Below are positions 25,503-34,180 of a stretch of DNA of 64,000 nucleotides, piece after piece (position 1 is the first letter of the stretch; each line of letters begins with the position of its first letter). A program made the position numbers and the translations under genes. Origin of the DNA: CAIXPS01 sp034430115 (lineage in GTDB: Bacteria; Chloroflexota; Anaerolineae; J036; Brachytrichaceae). The notes below the pieces were generated by a model, which was not told where the DNA came from, searched no databases, and saw only the letters and a list, made by a program, of their open reading frames with translations. The stretch is taken from positions 1 to 64,000 of the forward strand of contig DAOUFG010000090.1 of NCBI GenBank assembly GCA_034430115.1, read 5' to 3'.

Positions 25503-26126
25503 TCCCAGCGCTTCTCCGGCCTGGTAGGCGCGCTCGATTAGCTTTTTTTCGCCGCTGCGTCCACATCCACGACCGCGCGTTGGCCGTGCTTCCCCTTCCG
25601 AATCGATACCCCCGTGTCACACCATGTGCGGTCGCGCTGCCAGGTGAGTCCAACTGCGTGCAGTATCCCGCTGAGTGTGTCTCGACTGATCTTCTCCAGT
25701 CCCGGCTGCTTGTGTACTGCCCGCTGCAATGTCGTCAGCGACCATGTCCCTGTCCCATCCGCTTCTCGGTCTGGCGTGCGCCGATACTCGGCCAGCACTT
25801 GTGTGCGTTGAGCTGCACTGTATGTCGCTGGACGGCCTGTCCCCGGCTTGGTTTGCAGTGCTTGTAATCCCTCTCGGTTGAACCGTGCTACCAGTTTCCC
25901 TACTCCATAGCCGCTCTTCCTCCCCCCAGCCCGCGCACCCGCCGCAAAACTCGCACCTCCCGCAACCGCCAGTAAGCTCTTCGCTCGTGCCACCACTTCG
26001 GCACTTTCTGTCCGGCGACGCCCAACTTCCTGCAGCGTATTGCGCTCTTCATCTGTCAGTTCCCGTAACGGTTCTCGGCTCTGTCTTGCCATGCTCTCTA
26101 GCCTACACCCTTCCCAGATGACCCAC
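24786..26126 (-). mobile_element. IS630-family insertion sequence, complete
   Basis: 1341 bp with perfect 13-bp terminal inverted repeats, GTGGGTCATCTGG at 24786-24798 and its inverse at 26114-26126. It is flanked by TA duplications (24784-24785 and 26127-26128), and each junction reads CTAG. IS630 elements are known to insert at CTAG and duplicate TA, so the ends are well defined. Inside are two overlapping transposase frames on the minus strand. Intact ends and target duplication suggest a recent insertion. Confidence 0.92.
25538..26092 (-). CDS. IS630-family transposase, upstream frame (DNA-binding part)
   Basis: 184 residues. It has helix-turn-helix segments (LTDEERNTLQEVGRRRTESAEVVARAKSLLAVA, then YGVGKLVARFNREGLQAL) followed by the GTWSLTTLQRAVHK and ISRDTLSGILHAVGLTWQRDR winged-helix part. 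It ends at GCG AAA AAA AGC TAA. The run of seven A bases allows a -1 shift into the downstream frame, which continues as CTA ATC GAG. This organisation matches IS630 members that make the full transposase by programmed frameshifting. Confidence 0.85.
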   Translation of the reverse strand: MARQSREPLRELTDEERNTLQEVGRRRTESAEVVARAKSLLAVAGGASFAAGARAGGRKSGYGVGKLVARFNREGLQALQTKPGTGRPATYSAAQRTQVLAEYRRTPDREADGTGTWSLTTLQRAVHKQPGLEKISRDTLSGILHAVGLTWQRDRTWCDTGVSIRKGKHGQRAVVDVDAAAKKS

Positions 26127-27703
26127 TAGTCGTCTTTTTTTATTGAATACACCTGCGTTTGAAGTACTTGACTAGGGTAGCAGTGCAGATTTGAATCTAC
26201 GTCATCATCAGGACTTGTAGAAAATTGGCTGATTAATGTGTAGTTTTGCTTAATGATTGGATTGAATGGATTATCTTCATTTCGAGAAACAACAATCATG
26301 TCCGGTGCACCACTTCCGGAGAATATGTTTTTTATTGTCGATATTTCTTGTGAGTAAAAGTCAGCAACGCCGTTGTAGAAATAAATGAAGCGGCTAGCAT
26401 TTTTTGTATGGGATATTGCCAGAAATTCAGGCGCACCTACTACTTGTATTGATTTAATTTTGCTGTGATTGATTAGGCCTGTGATCCACTCTTCTTGTTC
26501 TTGAAGTGTTGTGTGTGGACACTCAACTGCTAAATGACGAAATGATATAACGGTTGGCGCGGCTACCATAAGGGGATATATCACGATTATGAGTGCTAAT
26601 AGCGAGTGATTGTTTCCCGCATTGATAGCTCTGTTTAACTTGTGCTCAAGTGCGCTGATGATTTGATGGGATGTCAATACAATAATTAACACAATATTGG
26701 GCAGGAACGGAAGCAAGTCCGGTCCTCCTTGAAAATTGGCTAAAGAAAGAAAAAGGTAAGTGAAGGTAAAGCCTAAAACAGCAATATAGAGTCCCTGGGT
26801 GCGGCGGATTTGTACATCCTCTTTATTTAGGACTGGCTTGAAAGTGAAAAAAGTGAAGATCGGAACTAGTATCAAGGCTACCTGAAACTCCCATACTTCA
26901 GGACCATAAAACCGATTTATGATGCCATAAATGTGGCGAGTTTGTTCTAATAGGCTTGTGGGGACTTTCTCAGGTATGTATTTCGTTACGTTAAACACAA
27001 ATGCTTGCAGAATGAAATCTGTGAACGCCCCTTGGAAGTATATGTAGGCAAGAAAAATAGCAGATGAGAGGCCGATGCCCACCAAGTATCTTGCGATATT
27101 CTTGCGTTGCCTCGGGTAAATTATTAGTATTGTGAGCAAGCCAAGCAGACAAGATATAAAACCTGGTTGCCAGGAGAGTCCAGCGAGGATACTGCAAATG
27201 CCTGCTATAACCAACTTATCTTTCAAGATGCAATATAACATCGCTGTTTGGGCCACGATTAATATGCACTTGGGATCCAGCCATGAAGCATTAATCTCTG
27301 CATAACCTGAGAACCCGGCAAGGAGGACCGCTCCAGTAATGGCAGCCACTGATGACTTTGTTAATGCTTTGATGAGAAGGAGAATCAGTAGTACATGAAT
27401 AATAGAAAGAATTAGGGCCCCTGCTCTAACGGCATAAAGGTCATAAATGTTAAATAAACGTCCTAGTTCAATGAAAATGGCTCCTAATATTCCTGCTAAT
27501 GGCGTCTTGTGATCAAAGACAGTCATATAAGGAGGATTTCCACTAGCTATCTGCTGGGCAAGATATACAAACACGCCCCCATCATATGATAGGGGCTTTG
27601 TCAAAGGATTTGCTTTTATGATAGGGAGGCTAGCTAAGCATGTTGAAACACATATTTCAACTCCAGTAGTCAGATGGCTCCCGAGGCGCTTTTTGCTCAA
27701 CAT
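26126..27703 (-). CDS. Polytopic membrane protein, GT-C (family 39-like) glycosyltransferase candidate
   Basis: 525 residues, about 11-12 helices. The first loop carries YDGGVFVYLAQQIASGNPPYMTVFDHKTPLAG, the acidic motif seen in GT-C enzymes of the ArnT/PMT group. The tail (from about 400) is soluble: LAVECPHTTLQEQEEWITGLI and later FIYFYNGVADFYSQE. The IS630 element has inserted in the last codon region so that the stop TAG (26126-26128) is regenerated from target TA plus the first IS base; the protein is therefore not truncated. It is low in GC relative to the window flanks. It is separated by 14 bases from the upstream lipoprotein gene, with which it probably forms an operon. Confidence 0.8.
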   Translation of the reverse strand: MLSKKRLGSHLTTGVEICVSTCLASLPIIKANPLTKPLSYDGGVFVYLAQQIASGNPPYMTVFDHKTPLAGILGAIFIELGRLFNIYDLYAVRAGALILSIIHVLLILLLIKALTKSSVAAITGAVLLAGFSGYAEINASWLDPKCILIVAQTAMLYCILKDKLVIAGICSILAGLSWQPGFISCLLGLLTILIIYPRQRKNIARYLVGIGLSSAIFLAYIYFQGAFTDFILQAFVFNVTKYIPEKVPTSLLEQTRHIYGIINRFYGPEVWEFQVALILVPIFTFFTFKPVLNKEDVQIRRTQGLYIAVLGFTFTYLFLSLANFQGGPDLLPFLPNIVLIIVLTSHQIISALEHKLNRAINAGNNHSLLALIIVIYPLMVAAPTVISFRHLAVECPHTTLQEQEEWITGLINHSKIKSIQVVGAPEFLAISHTKNASRFIYFYNGVADFYSQEISTIKNIFSGSGAPDMIVVSRNEDNPFNPIIKQNYTLISQFSTSPDDDVDSNLHCYPSQVLQTQVYSIKKDD

Positions 27704-27717
27704 CGGCTGATAGTCCC

Positions 27718-28692
27718 TTAGCGAACAGAAGGATATCCGCAGTTACCATCAATTCGGTTTGTTAGTTGCTCGACATGAGTCCCATCAATGTTCATTCGAT
27801 ATAAACTTGTAAGGCTGGGTGTGGGATTTGCTTCGAAGTAAATCCGTTTGCCATCTGGTGACCAAGTCGGATTTTGTTCAGCACGATCAGTCGTGAAAGT
27901 AACTTGATCCGTCTTGTTTTCGAGAATGTTAAAAATGAAGATGTCCCCGTGGCTACTAGTCCACTTAAAGTAGGCAATTTTTGCCCCATCGGGAGACCAG
28001 CTAGGTCGCCATGCCCACTCTTGTCCCGATGAAATAGAGGTTTCGCCTTTATTCAGGTTTGTAATGTAGATTTGTTCTGATGAACCGCGCCGTGAAGTAA
28101 ATGCCCACTCTTTTTCATCTGGCGACCAAGCAGGCAGATAATCATTGTTGGGTGTTGTTGATAGTCGAGAATATTTACCACTTAGCACCTCAACTGTATA
28201 TAATTGGAAGTGCTCATCCCAATTAGTATAAAAAATGATTCGTTTCCCATCTGGGGACCATTTAGGTGAAAGTGCATACCCGGGCTTATCAATTAGCACC
28301 CTTTGATTAGTACCATCCCTACTCATCACATAAAGTTTTAGCCCGTTTTCATCATCACGTGAACTCGTAAAGGCAATGAAATTCCCGTCTGGCGAGAAAG
28401 AGGGTTCTATATTACGACCGGCTGAGTCGGTTAGTTGTTGTATATATCCACTTGCAAGGTCTTCTATATATACCTGATAACTCCCAGTTTTATCTGAATG
28501 GTATAGTAAGTAATGTTCAGTAGTAGGTGCGTTATTATTGTTGAGGGGGCTGGACTGTGTTGTCAGAGTATTCGGTGTTGGATACAGCAAAGGGCTTGAC
28601 GTTGCATGAGGTAATGAGTTTGCGGTGCAACTCACTAAGGCAACAGAAACTAGGACGCTCCCTATAATGGTTAACTTGTGAAAAATGCACAT
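27718..28692 (-). CDS. TolB-like PD40 beta-propeller lipoprotein
   Basis: 324 residues. The N-terminus MCIFHKLTIIGSVLVSVALVSC gives a lipobox with Cys22, followed by a Ser/Thr/Pro-rich linker. Six or so PD40 repeats follow, each with a SPDGxxIxF core: FSPDGNFIAFTSSRD, WSPDGKRIIFYTNWD, WSPDEKEWAFTSRRG, WSPDGAKIAYFKW, WSPDGKRIYFEANP. PD40 propellers (TolB, WD40-like) bind partner proteins or substrates at the cell surface. The role here is unknown; its neighbours on both sides are membrane glycosyltransferase-like genes. Confidence 0.88.
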   Translation of the reverse strand: MCIFHKLTIIGSVLVSVALVSCTANSLPHATSSPLLYPTPNTLTTQSSPLNNNNAPTTEHYLLYHSDKTGSYQVYIEDLASGYIQQLTDSAGRNIEPSFSPDGNFIAFTSSRDDENGLKLYVMSRDGTNQRVLIDKPGYALSPKWSPDGKRIIFYTNWDEHFQLYTVEVLSGKYSRLSTTPNNDYLPAWSPDEKEWAFTSRRGSSEQIYITNLNKGETSISSGQEWAWRPSWSPDGAKIAYFKWTSSHGDIFIFNILENKTDQVTFTTDRAEQNPTWSPDGKRIYFEANPTPSLTSLYRMNIDGTHVEQLTNRIDGNCGYPSVR

Positions 28693-28770
28693 TAATAAAA
28701 GCCTTTATTCCAGACTGTTTACTGGATGACATTGGTCTGCTCTTATGTAATCTATTTGTAAATTAAATTG

Positions 28771-30711
28771 CTACTTAACATCCACCTGAAGGAGTTCTGC
28801 CTTGCCAACTTGTTTTACTGGCTTGATGTTAGGATTATGAGCTAACTGGTTAACTAATTTAGCATATAGAGATTCAGCGCCGCCTTTATTTGCGGATATA
28901 GATCTTGCGCCTACATAGAAATAAAAGTAGCCTCTCACGGTTAGCCACTCTGATGATTCTGGAAGTGACATGTCCCTTGCGTATAGTTCTTGTGTGAAGA
29001 CAAAATCTTCACTTTGTCTGAGAGCGTTACCCGTTTTCTCCTGTGCAGCCGCCATCAACATGATGTTCGTTTGGTGACCAGTGTAGTAAGGAATCCACCA
29101 TGCTGCATCTCTTCCAACCGTGAATGTATTAAATGCAATTTCACTTAGCCCCGCGATCTTATCCTCAGGTGGAACATTATCCCGAATCCATTCTAGCAGT
29201 TTTACGTCGTCTGGTAGCACGTAGACTGAGTCTGAAGGAATCGGCGGCAAGTGTACAGTGCTTACGATGGCCACCAGAGCGAAGGAAGCCAGGATTGGCA
29301 TTTGGTAGAGCAATGACCGGCGAGTGAGTGCATCGGCCAGCATACCGATGCATAGCCCGGCTAGGCCCGCAAGATAAACGTAGACCGTCAATGACAAATG
29401 GAACTCATCTACTAATCCTGCACGACTAATGCCGAAAAGCTTGGGGTAGGTCGCAAACAGGCAAAACACGATGCTGAGAGGGAACAACAAACTATCACGT
29501 CGCCACACGACTGCGACGCCAACTCCTATGATTGCAAGCCCCCATGCCCATAGGCTGCTGTTGTTTAGCCCGGATTGCGATAGGTCAAGGACGCTGGGTG
29601 GTGTGGAGGATTGTGCTCCCGTCGCATCAATATCAGTGCTGACCTTCTGTTGTACATTTTCTCCCAGGCTACTCTGATAGATTGTCAACCCTCTAGGCAA
29701 GAAAATGAGTGCGGATATTCCCGCTACGGCGATTACCCGGCTAAGGGATAGCTTTAGCGTCTCTTGTAAGGAATGGGTAGTGGAATACCAGGTGATGAAG
29801 TGATAGATGACGAGCGGAATGCTCATCATGATGAAAAGAACCGCCACTTTGTACTGCGCCATCCCGAGTCCGCCGATGATCATGCCCAATACGAGGATGG
29901 ATGCTGCGCCCCGAAATGTGTGTGGTTGCTTTAAATAGCAACTCCAAAGAACAAGTGCTGCGACTAGCACGATGTGCCCGGTGAGTTGCGTGTAGCGGCC
30001 CCAGAATAAAAACACGTAAGGGTACCCGGAGACAAGGCCCCCGACAATCATTGCGAATATGCCGCCCCAAGGGCTACGTGTCCATTGACGTACCAGCGCG
30101 TATAGGCTGACGATGACGCAGAAATTGGCGATTTGGCCCATCATCAATACGGCGAATTCTGCGCTGATCCCTCTCATCCATGCATACATAGCAGCGACGG
30201 CGTGAAACCCGAAGTGGTAGGTAAAAGTGGTTGAATCCGCATAGGGTTCCCAGGACTGGAAAAGCCCGCCATTATTCAAGATTAGTTGCGTGATGATCGT
30301 GTGGTGGACTGAATCGCCATACAGCGGGGCTACTAAGCCTTGGATGGCGATCAGGCGTGTAAACAGGATGAGCATTACGACCAACGCGAATGCCAGGTGA
30401 GCCAGCGGTGCCGACTTCCAATCGATCCTGAGTATTGCCCTTGGGCGGTAAAGTAGCGCGACGATTGCCAGTAGAGCAATTAACCAGGGCGTCCACCAGC
30501 CAAGGGTGAGGTGAAGCAGGTAGCACCCTTCGAGCAATACAACATAGAACGCAACGCTCACTCCCGGCGCGATGCATAAGCGTGAAAGGCTGTCTATTTG
30601 TTCGAAGCCCTTTATTCGTGCCAGAATGGCAGTCCCCGGCAGGTACATCACTGTCAAAGCGATAGCGCATGCAATACCGGCGGAAAGTAGTTGTGTCAAC
30701 GTAATGCTCAT
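28771..30711 (-). CDS. Large polytopic membrane protein, GT-C-like
   Basis: 646 residues with about 13 helices, starting LLSAGIACAIALTVMYLPGTAIL. The long first external loop has IQGLVAPLYGDSVHHTIITQLILNNGGLF and YHFGFHAVAAMYAW, with the acidic and histidine residues expected of lipid-sugar-dependent transferases. The C-terminal part is soluble (WIRDNVPPEDKIAG, then FYFYVGARS). I do not recognise a characterised relative. It heads the leftward operon; the 158-base divergent region to the sat gene holds both promoters. Confidence 0.7.
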   Translation of the reverse strand: MSITLTQLLSAGIACAIALTVMYLPGTAILARIKGFEQIDSLSRLCIAPGVSVAFYVVLLEGCYLLHLTLGWWTPWLIALLAIVALLYRPRAILRIDWKSAPLAHLAFALVVMLILFTRLIAIQGLVAPLYGDSVHHTIITQLILNNGGLFQSWEPYADSTTFTYHFGFHAVAAMYAWMRGISAEFAVLMMGQIANFCVIVSLYALVRQWTRSPWGGIFAMIVGGLVSGYPYVFLFWGRYTQLTGHIVLVAALVLWSCYLKQPHTFRGAASILVLGMIIGGLGMAQYKVAVLFIMMSIPLVIYHFITWYSTTHSLQETLKLSLSRVIAVAGISALIFLPRGLTIYQSSLGENVQQKVSTDIDATGAQSSTPPSVLDLSQSGLNNSSLWAWGLAIIGVGVAVVWRRDSLLFPLSIVFCLFATYPKLFGISRAGLVDEFHLSLTVYVYLAGLAGLCIGMLADALTRRSLLYQMPILASFALVAIVSTVHLPPIPSDSVYVLPDDVKLLEWIRDNVPPEDKIAGLSEIAFNTFTVGRDAAWWIPYYTGHQTNIMLMAAAQEKTGNALRQSEDFVFTQELYARDMSLPESSEWLTVRGYFYFYVGARSISANKGGAESLYAKLVNQLAHNPNIKPVKQVGKAELLQVDVK

Positions 30712-30808
30712 GCTAGTAGCTCTGCTTCGTCCGGACGTGTATATTGATCTCTATTATCGTTAGCATATAGCATGTCGCTACGAGAGTATACACTCCCTTC
30801 CTTCACGC

Positions 30809-30814
30809 TATAAT
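30809..30814 (+). promoter_or_regulatory. -10 hexamer for the sulfate-activation genes
   Basis: TATAAT, a perfect -10 hexamer, lies 55 bases before the sat start in the 158-base divergent region (30712-30869). No clear -35 is seen at 16-18 bp (GTATAC is at the right distance). Confidence 0.45.
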
Positions 30815-30869
30815 CCCTCCCGTCGTCGCATACCTAGATCCATACTGCCATGCGACTGACCAGGACTAT

Positions 30870-32060
30870 GTGAACGCCATGGATTCCGTTTCTTCATATG
30901 CCATTCCCCCACACGGCGGCAAATTGATCGACCGTGTTCTACAGGGTGACCAACTGGCTGATGCAAAAGCCCGCGCCGCCCATTTGACCCAAATCCCCCT
31001 CGCGCTCGTCAACCTGGCCGACCTGGAGTTGATCGCCACCGGCATCGTCTCTCCGCTCACAGGTTTCATGTGCCGCGACGACTACACGCGCGTGGTGCAC
31101 GAAATGCACCTGACCTCCGGCCTGGTGTGGTCCATCCCGATCACGCTGGCCGTCTCGACGGAACAGGCCGCCGGCATCCGCGTGGGCCAGGAAATCGCAC
31201 TGGCCGAAGGTGAGCGCGTGCTGGCGCTCATGACGGTGGCCGAGAAATTCCCTTACGACAAGCAGGTGGAAGCGCGCGAGGTATATCGCACCACCGAAGA
31301 GGCGCACCCCGGCGTGGCGCGCGTGTATCGCCAGGGCGACGTGTTGCTGGGTGGCGAGATTTCGCTCCTCGATTGGCCCAGCGCCAAGTTGAACGAGTTT
31401 CCCGACCGGCGCTTCACGCCCGTTCAGACGCGCCAGATGTTCGCCGAGCGCGGTTGGCGGCGCGTGGTTGGCTTCCAGACGCGCAACCCCATTCACCGCG
31501 CGCACGAATATATTCAAAAGACGGCGCTGGAGATCGTGGACGGCCTGTTCATCAACCCGCTGGTGGGTGAAACGAAAGCCGACGACATCCCCGCCGACGT
31601 GCGCATGGAAAGCTACGACGTGCTGCTGCGCAATTACTATCCGGCCAATCGCGTGGTGCTGGGCGTGTTCCCCGCCGCGATGCGCTACGCCGGCCCGCGC
31701 GAAGCCATCTTCCACGCCATGTGCCGCAAGAATTTTGGCTGCACGCACTTTATCGTCGGGCGCGACCACGCTGGCGTGGGCAAGTACTACGGCACCTACG
31801 ACGCGCAACGCATCTTCGATGAATTCACGCCCGAAGAGATCGGCATCACGCCGCTCTACTTCGAGAACACCTTCTACTGCCGCAGATGCGGCGGCATCGT
31901 CTCCGCCAAGACCTGCCCGCACGACAAAGAGAGCTGGTTGAGCTTGAGCGGCACCCAGGTGCGCCAGATGCTCGAAAAAGGCGAGCCTCTGCCACCCGAG
32001 TTCACGCGCCCCGAGATCAGCCAGGTGCTCATCGAGGGCTTGCGCCGTCACAAGCGGTAG
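30870..32060 (+). CDS. sat: Sulfate adenylyltransferase (ATP sulfurylase, homomeric type)
   Basis: 396 residues. It makes APS from sulfate and ATP. Family motifs: SPLTGFM near the N-terminus, the phosphate-binding QTRNPIHRAHEY, GRDHAGVGKYYGTYDAQ, then YCRRCGGIVSAKTCPHD (a Cys-rich pair common in bacterial/archaeal forms) and LSGTQVRQMLEKGEPLPPEFTRPE. GTG 30870 has AGGA 4 bases upstream; ATG 30879 is an alternative. It is followed after 64 bases by a phosphodiesterase-like gene and then APS kinase, so the pathway leads to PAPS. No APS or PAPS reductase is present in the window, which favours sulfation over assimilation here. Confidence 0.95.
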   Translation: MNAMDSVSSYAIPPHGGKLIDRVLQGDQLADAKARAAHLTQIPLALVNLADLELIATGIVSPLTGFMCRDDYTRVVHEMHLTSGLVWSIPITLAVSTEQAAGIRVGQEIALAEGERVLALMTVAEKFPYDKQVEAREVYRTTEEAHPGVARVYRQGDVLLGGEISLLDWPSAKLNEFPDRRFTPVQTRQMFAERGWRRVVGFQTRNPIHRAHEYIQKTALEIVDGLFINPLVGETKADDIPADVRMESYDVLLRNYYPANRVVLGVFPAAMRYAGPREAIFHAMCRKNFGCTHFIVGRDHAGVGKYYGTYDAQRIFDEFTPEEIGITPLYFENTFYCRRCGGIVSAKTCPHDKESWLSLSGTQVRQMLEKGEPLPPEFTRPEISQVLIEGLRRHKR

Positions 32061-32124
32061 CAAGCCAGGCCGCCGGCCACGTTTCTCGAACAGAGCCGCG
32101 CGGCCGGCAAAGTAACGTTGTTCT

Positions 32125-33540
32125 ATGGGATTTCTAAATTTTCTGCGTCCAAAGGCGCAACGCGTGTTCGTGATCGGTTTGGATTGTGCCGCGCCGGAGT
32201 TGATCTTCCAACAGTGGCGTGCCGATTTGCCCAACCTGGCGCACCTGGCCGCGCAGGGGCTGTGGGGCGAATTGCAATCGTCCACCCCGGCGATCACCGT
32301 GCCCGCGTGGGCCAGCATGTTGTCGTCGAAAGACCCCGGCGTGCTGGGCATCTATGGCTTCCGCAATCGCGCGGACTATTCCTACGGCAAGATGAGCACT
32401 GCCAACGCGAGCGCCATCCATGAGGATCGCGTGTGGGACATCTTGAGCAAGGCCGGCAAACGCAGCGTGGTGCTTGGCGTGCCGCAGACCTATCCGGTGA
32501 AGCCGATCAACGGCTGGCTGGTCTCCGATTTTCTCACCCCCGGGCGGCACAATCAATTCGCGCACCCGGCCGAGTTGCGTGAAGAGGTGTTGCGCCTTGT
32601 GCCGGAGTATGACTTCGACGTGCCGCAATTCCGCACCGACGACAAGACCTGGCTGCTGAAGCAAATCTACACCATGACCGACGGGCACTTCGCGGTGATC
32701 GATCACATGCTCGCGGAGAAGCCGTGGGATTTCTTCATGTCGGTGGAGATCGGCGTGGATCGCATCCATCACGGCTTTTGGAGCTATCATGACCCGCGCC
32801 ACTTCCGTTACGTGCCGGGCAACCCCTATGAACGTGCCATCCACGACTATTACGTGCACATCGACCGCAAGATCGGCGAGTGGCTGAGCCACCTGGGGCG
32901 CGATACGACGGTGCTGGTCGTCTCTGATCACGGGGCCAAGCGCATGGATGGCGGCATCTGCCTGAACGAGTGGTTGTGGCGCAACGGTTACCTGTTCTTC
33001 AAACAGGACCCGCAGCCGGGGCAGGTCACGCCGCTGGAAAAGATGGAGATCGATTGGTCGCGCACGCTGGCGTGGGGCAGCGGCGGCTACTACGGGCGCG
33101 TGTTTATGAACGTGCAGGGCCGTGAGCCGCAGGGTGTCATCGCGCCGGGCGATTACGAGCGCATGCGCGATGAACTGGCGGCCAAACTGGCGGCCATCCC
33201 CGATCAGAATGGCCACGACATCGGCACGCGCGTGTTCAAGCCACAGCAGATCTATCGCCGCGTCAATGGCATTGCGCCCGACCTGATCGTCTACTTCGGC
33301 GACTTGCTCTGGCGCTCGGTGGGCACGTTGGGTTACGACGGCATCTACACCTTCGATAACGACACCGGCCCAGATGACTGCAATCATGCGCAGAATGGGA
33401 TGTTCATCCTGTATGATCCGCGCCGGCGTGAGCCGGGCCGGCAGGTGCAGGGCGCGCAACTCATGGACGTTGCGCCGACCATCTTGCATCAGATGGGCGT
33501 GTCCATCCCAACGGATATGCAGGGCAAGCTGATCGAATAA
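32125..33540 (+). CDS. Alkaline-phosphatase-superfamily protein (phosphodiesterase/sulfatase-like), third copy
   Basis: 471 residues, related to the two proteins at 19720-23011 but GC-rich. Motifs: VFVIGLDCAAPELIF (first metal Asp), TPAITVPAWASMLSS (nucleophile region), SVEIGVDRIHHGFWSYHD (second metal site) and VVSDHGAKRMDGGICLNEW. The HGI found in the two paralogues is LGI here (DPGVLGIYGF), so one residue near the site differs. It lies between sat and cysC, a placement suggesting a role in sulfate-ester or PAPS metabolism; that link is inference. A hairpin follows the stop. Confidence 0.82.
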   Translation: MGFLNFLRPKAQRVFVIGLDCAAPELIFQQWRADLPNLAHLAAQGLWGELQSSTPAITVPAWASMLSSKDPGVLGIYGFRNRADYSYGKMSTANASAIHEDRVWDILSKAGKRSVVLGVPQTYPVKPINGWLVSDFLTPGRHNQFAHPAELREEVLRLVPEYDFDVPQFRTDDKTWLLKQIYTMTDGHFAVIDHMLAEKPWDFFMSVEIGVDRIHHGFWSYHDPRHFRYVPGNPYERAIHDYYVHIDRKIGEWLSHLGRDTTVLVVSDHGAKRMDGGICLNEWLWRNGYLFFKQDPQPGQVTPLEKMEIDWSRTLAWGSGGYYGRVFMNVQGREPQGVIAPGDYERMRDELAAKLAAIPDQNGHDIGTRVFKPQQIYRRVNGIAPDLIVYFGDLLWRSVGTLGYDGIYTFDNDTGPDDCNHAQNGMFILYDPRRREPGRQVQGAQLMDVAPTILHQMGVSIPTDMQGKLIE

Positions 33541-33550
33541 AACGTGAGCA

Positions 33551-33578
33551 AAGGCCCACATCAAGCAGCGTGGGCCTT
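33551..33578 (+). terminator. Stem-loop between phosphodiesterase-like gene and cysC
   Basis: AAGGCCCAC and GTGGGCCTT form a perfect 9-bp stem with a 10-base loop, 10 bases after the stop codon. No T-tract follows (CAATCAAAAATC), so it may be an attenuator or an RNA-stabilising hairpin. The A-rich ATCCAAAATC-like run after it resembles a dispersed repeat. Confidence 0.55.
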
Positions 33579-33610
33579 CAATCAAAAATCCAAAATCGAA
33601 AATCACAAAG

Positions 33611-34150
33611 ATGGAACACAAAGGCTTTACGATCTGGTTTACGGGGCTATCGGGCGCGGGGAAATCCACCCTGGCGAATTTGCTGGAGCAGGAACTATGC
33701 GCGCGTGGCATGAAAGTGGAGGTGTTGGACGGCGACGTCATCCGCACGCACCTGAGCAAGGGGCTGGGCTTCTCCAAGGAAGACCGCGACACCAATATCC
33801 GCCGCATCGGCTGGGTGTGCCAGGTGCTCAGCCGCAATGGTGTGGTGGCCATCGCCGCGGCAATCTCGCCCTACCGCGAGATTCGTGACGAAGTGCGCGC
33901 CAACGTGAAGGACTTCGTCGAAGTGTACGTGGAGGCGCCGATTGCGGTGCTGGCCGAGCGTGACGTGAAGGGGTTGTATAAGAAGGCGCTGGCCGGCGAG
34001 ATCAAGAACTTCACCGGCGTTTCAGACCCCTACGAGGCGCCGCTAACCCCCGAAGTGACCTGCCATTCCGACATCGAAACGGTGCACGAGAGCCTGGCGA
34101 AGATCATGCAGGTGCTCGCGGCAAAGGGTTACCTGCCCGCGAATTCGTGA
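33611..34150 (+). CDS. cysC: Adenylylsulfate kinase (APS kinase)
   Basis: 179 residues. It phosphorylates APS to PAPS. Seen: P-loop FTGLSGAGKSTLA, VLDGDVIRTHLSKGLGFSKEDRDTNIRRIG (the substrate-binding DGDxxR and RxxNIRRIG motifs), AISPYREIRDEVR, and FTGVSDPYEAPLTPEV. Length matches the family. With sat upstream it completes PAPS synthesis, the donor for sulfotransferases. None of these is recognisable in the window, so the acceptor (a glycan of the neighbouring island is the obvious candidate) is unproven. Confidence 0.95.
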   Translation: MEHKGFTIWFTGLSGAGKSTLANLLEQELCARGMKVEVLDGDVIRTHLSKGLGFSKEDRDTNIRRIGWVCQVLSRNGVVAIAAAISPYREIRDEVRANVKDFVEVYVEAPIAVLAERDVKGLYKKALAGEIKNFTGVSDPYEAPLTPEVTCHSDIETVHESLAKIMQVLAAKGYLPANS

Positions 34151-34180
34151 AGACGAATAACTTCTAAAACGCTCTCACAC

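Noticed and set aside
24786..26126. Degenerate transposase pseudogene
   Set aside because: Ends, target duplication and catalytic residues are intact and the frame change lies at an A7 run, so it is more likely frameshift-controlled.
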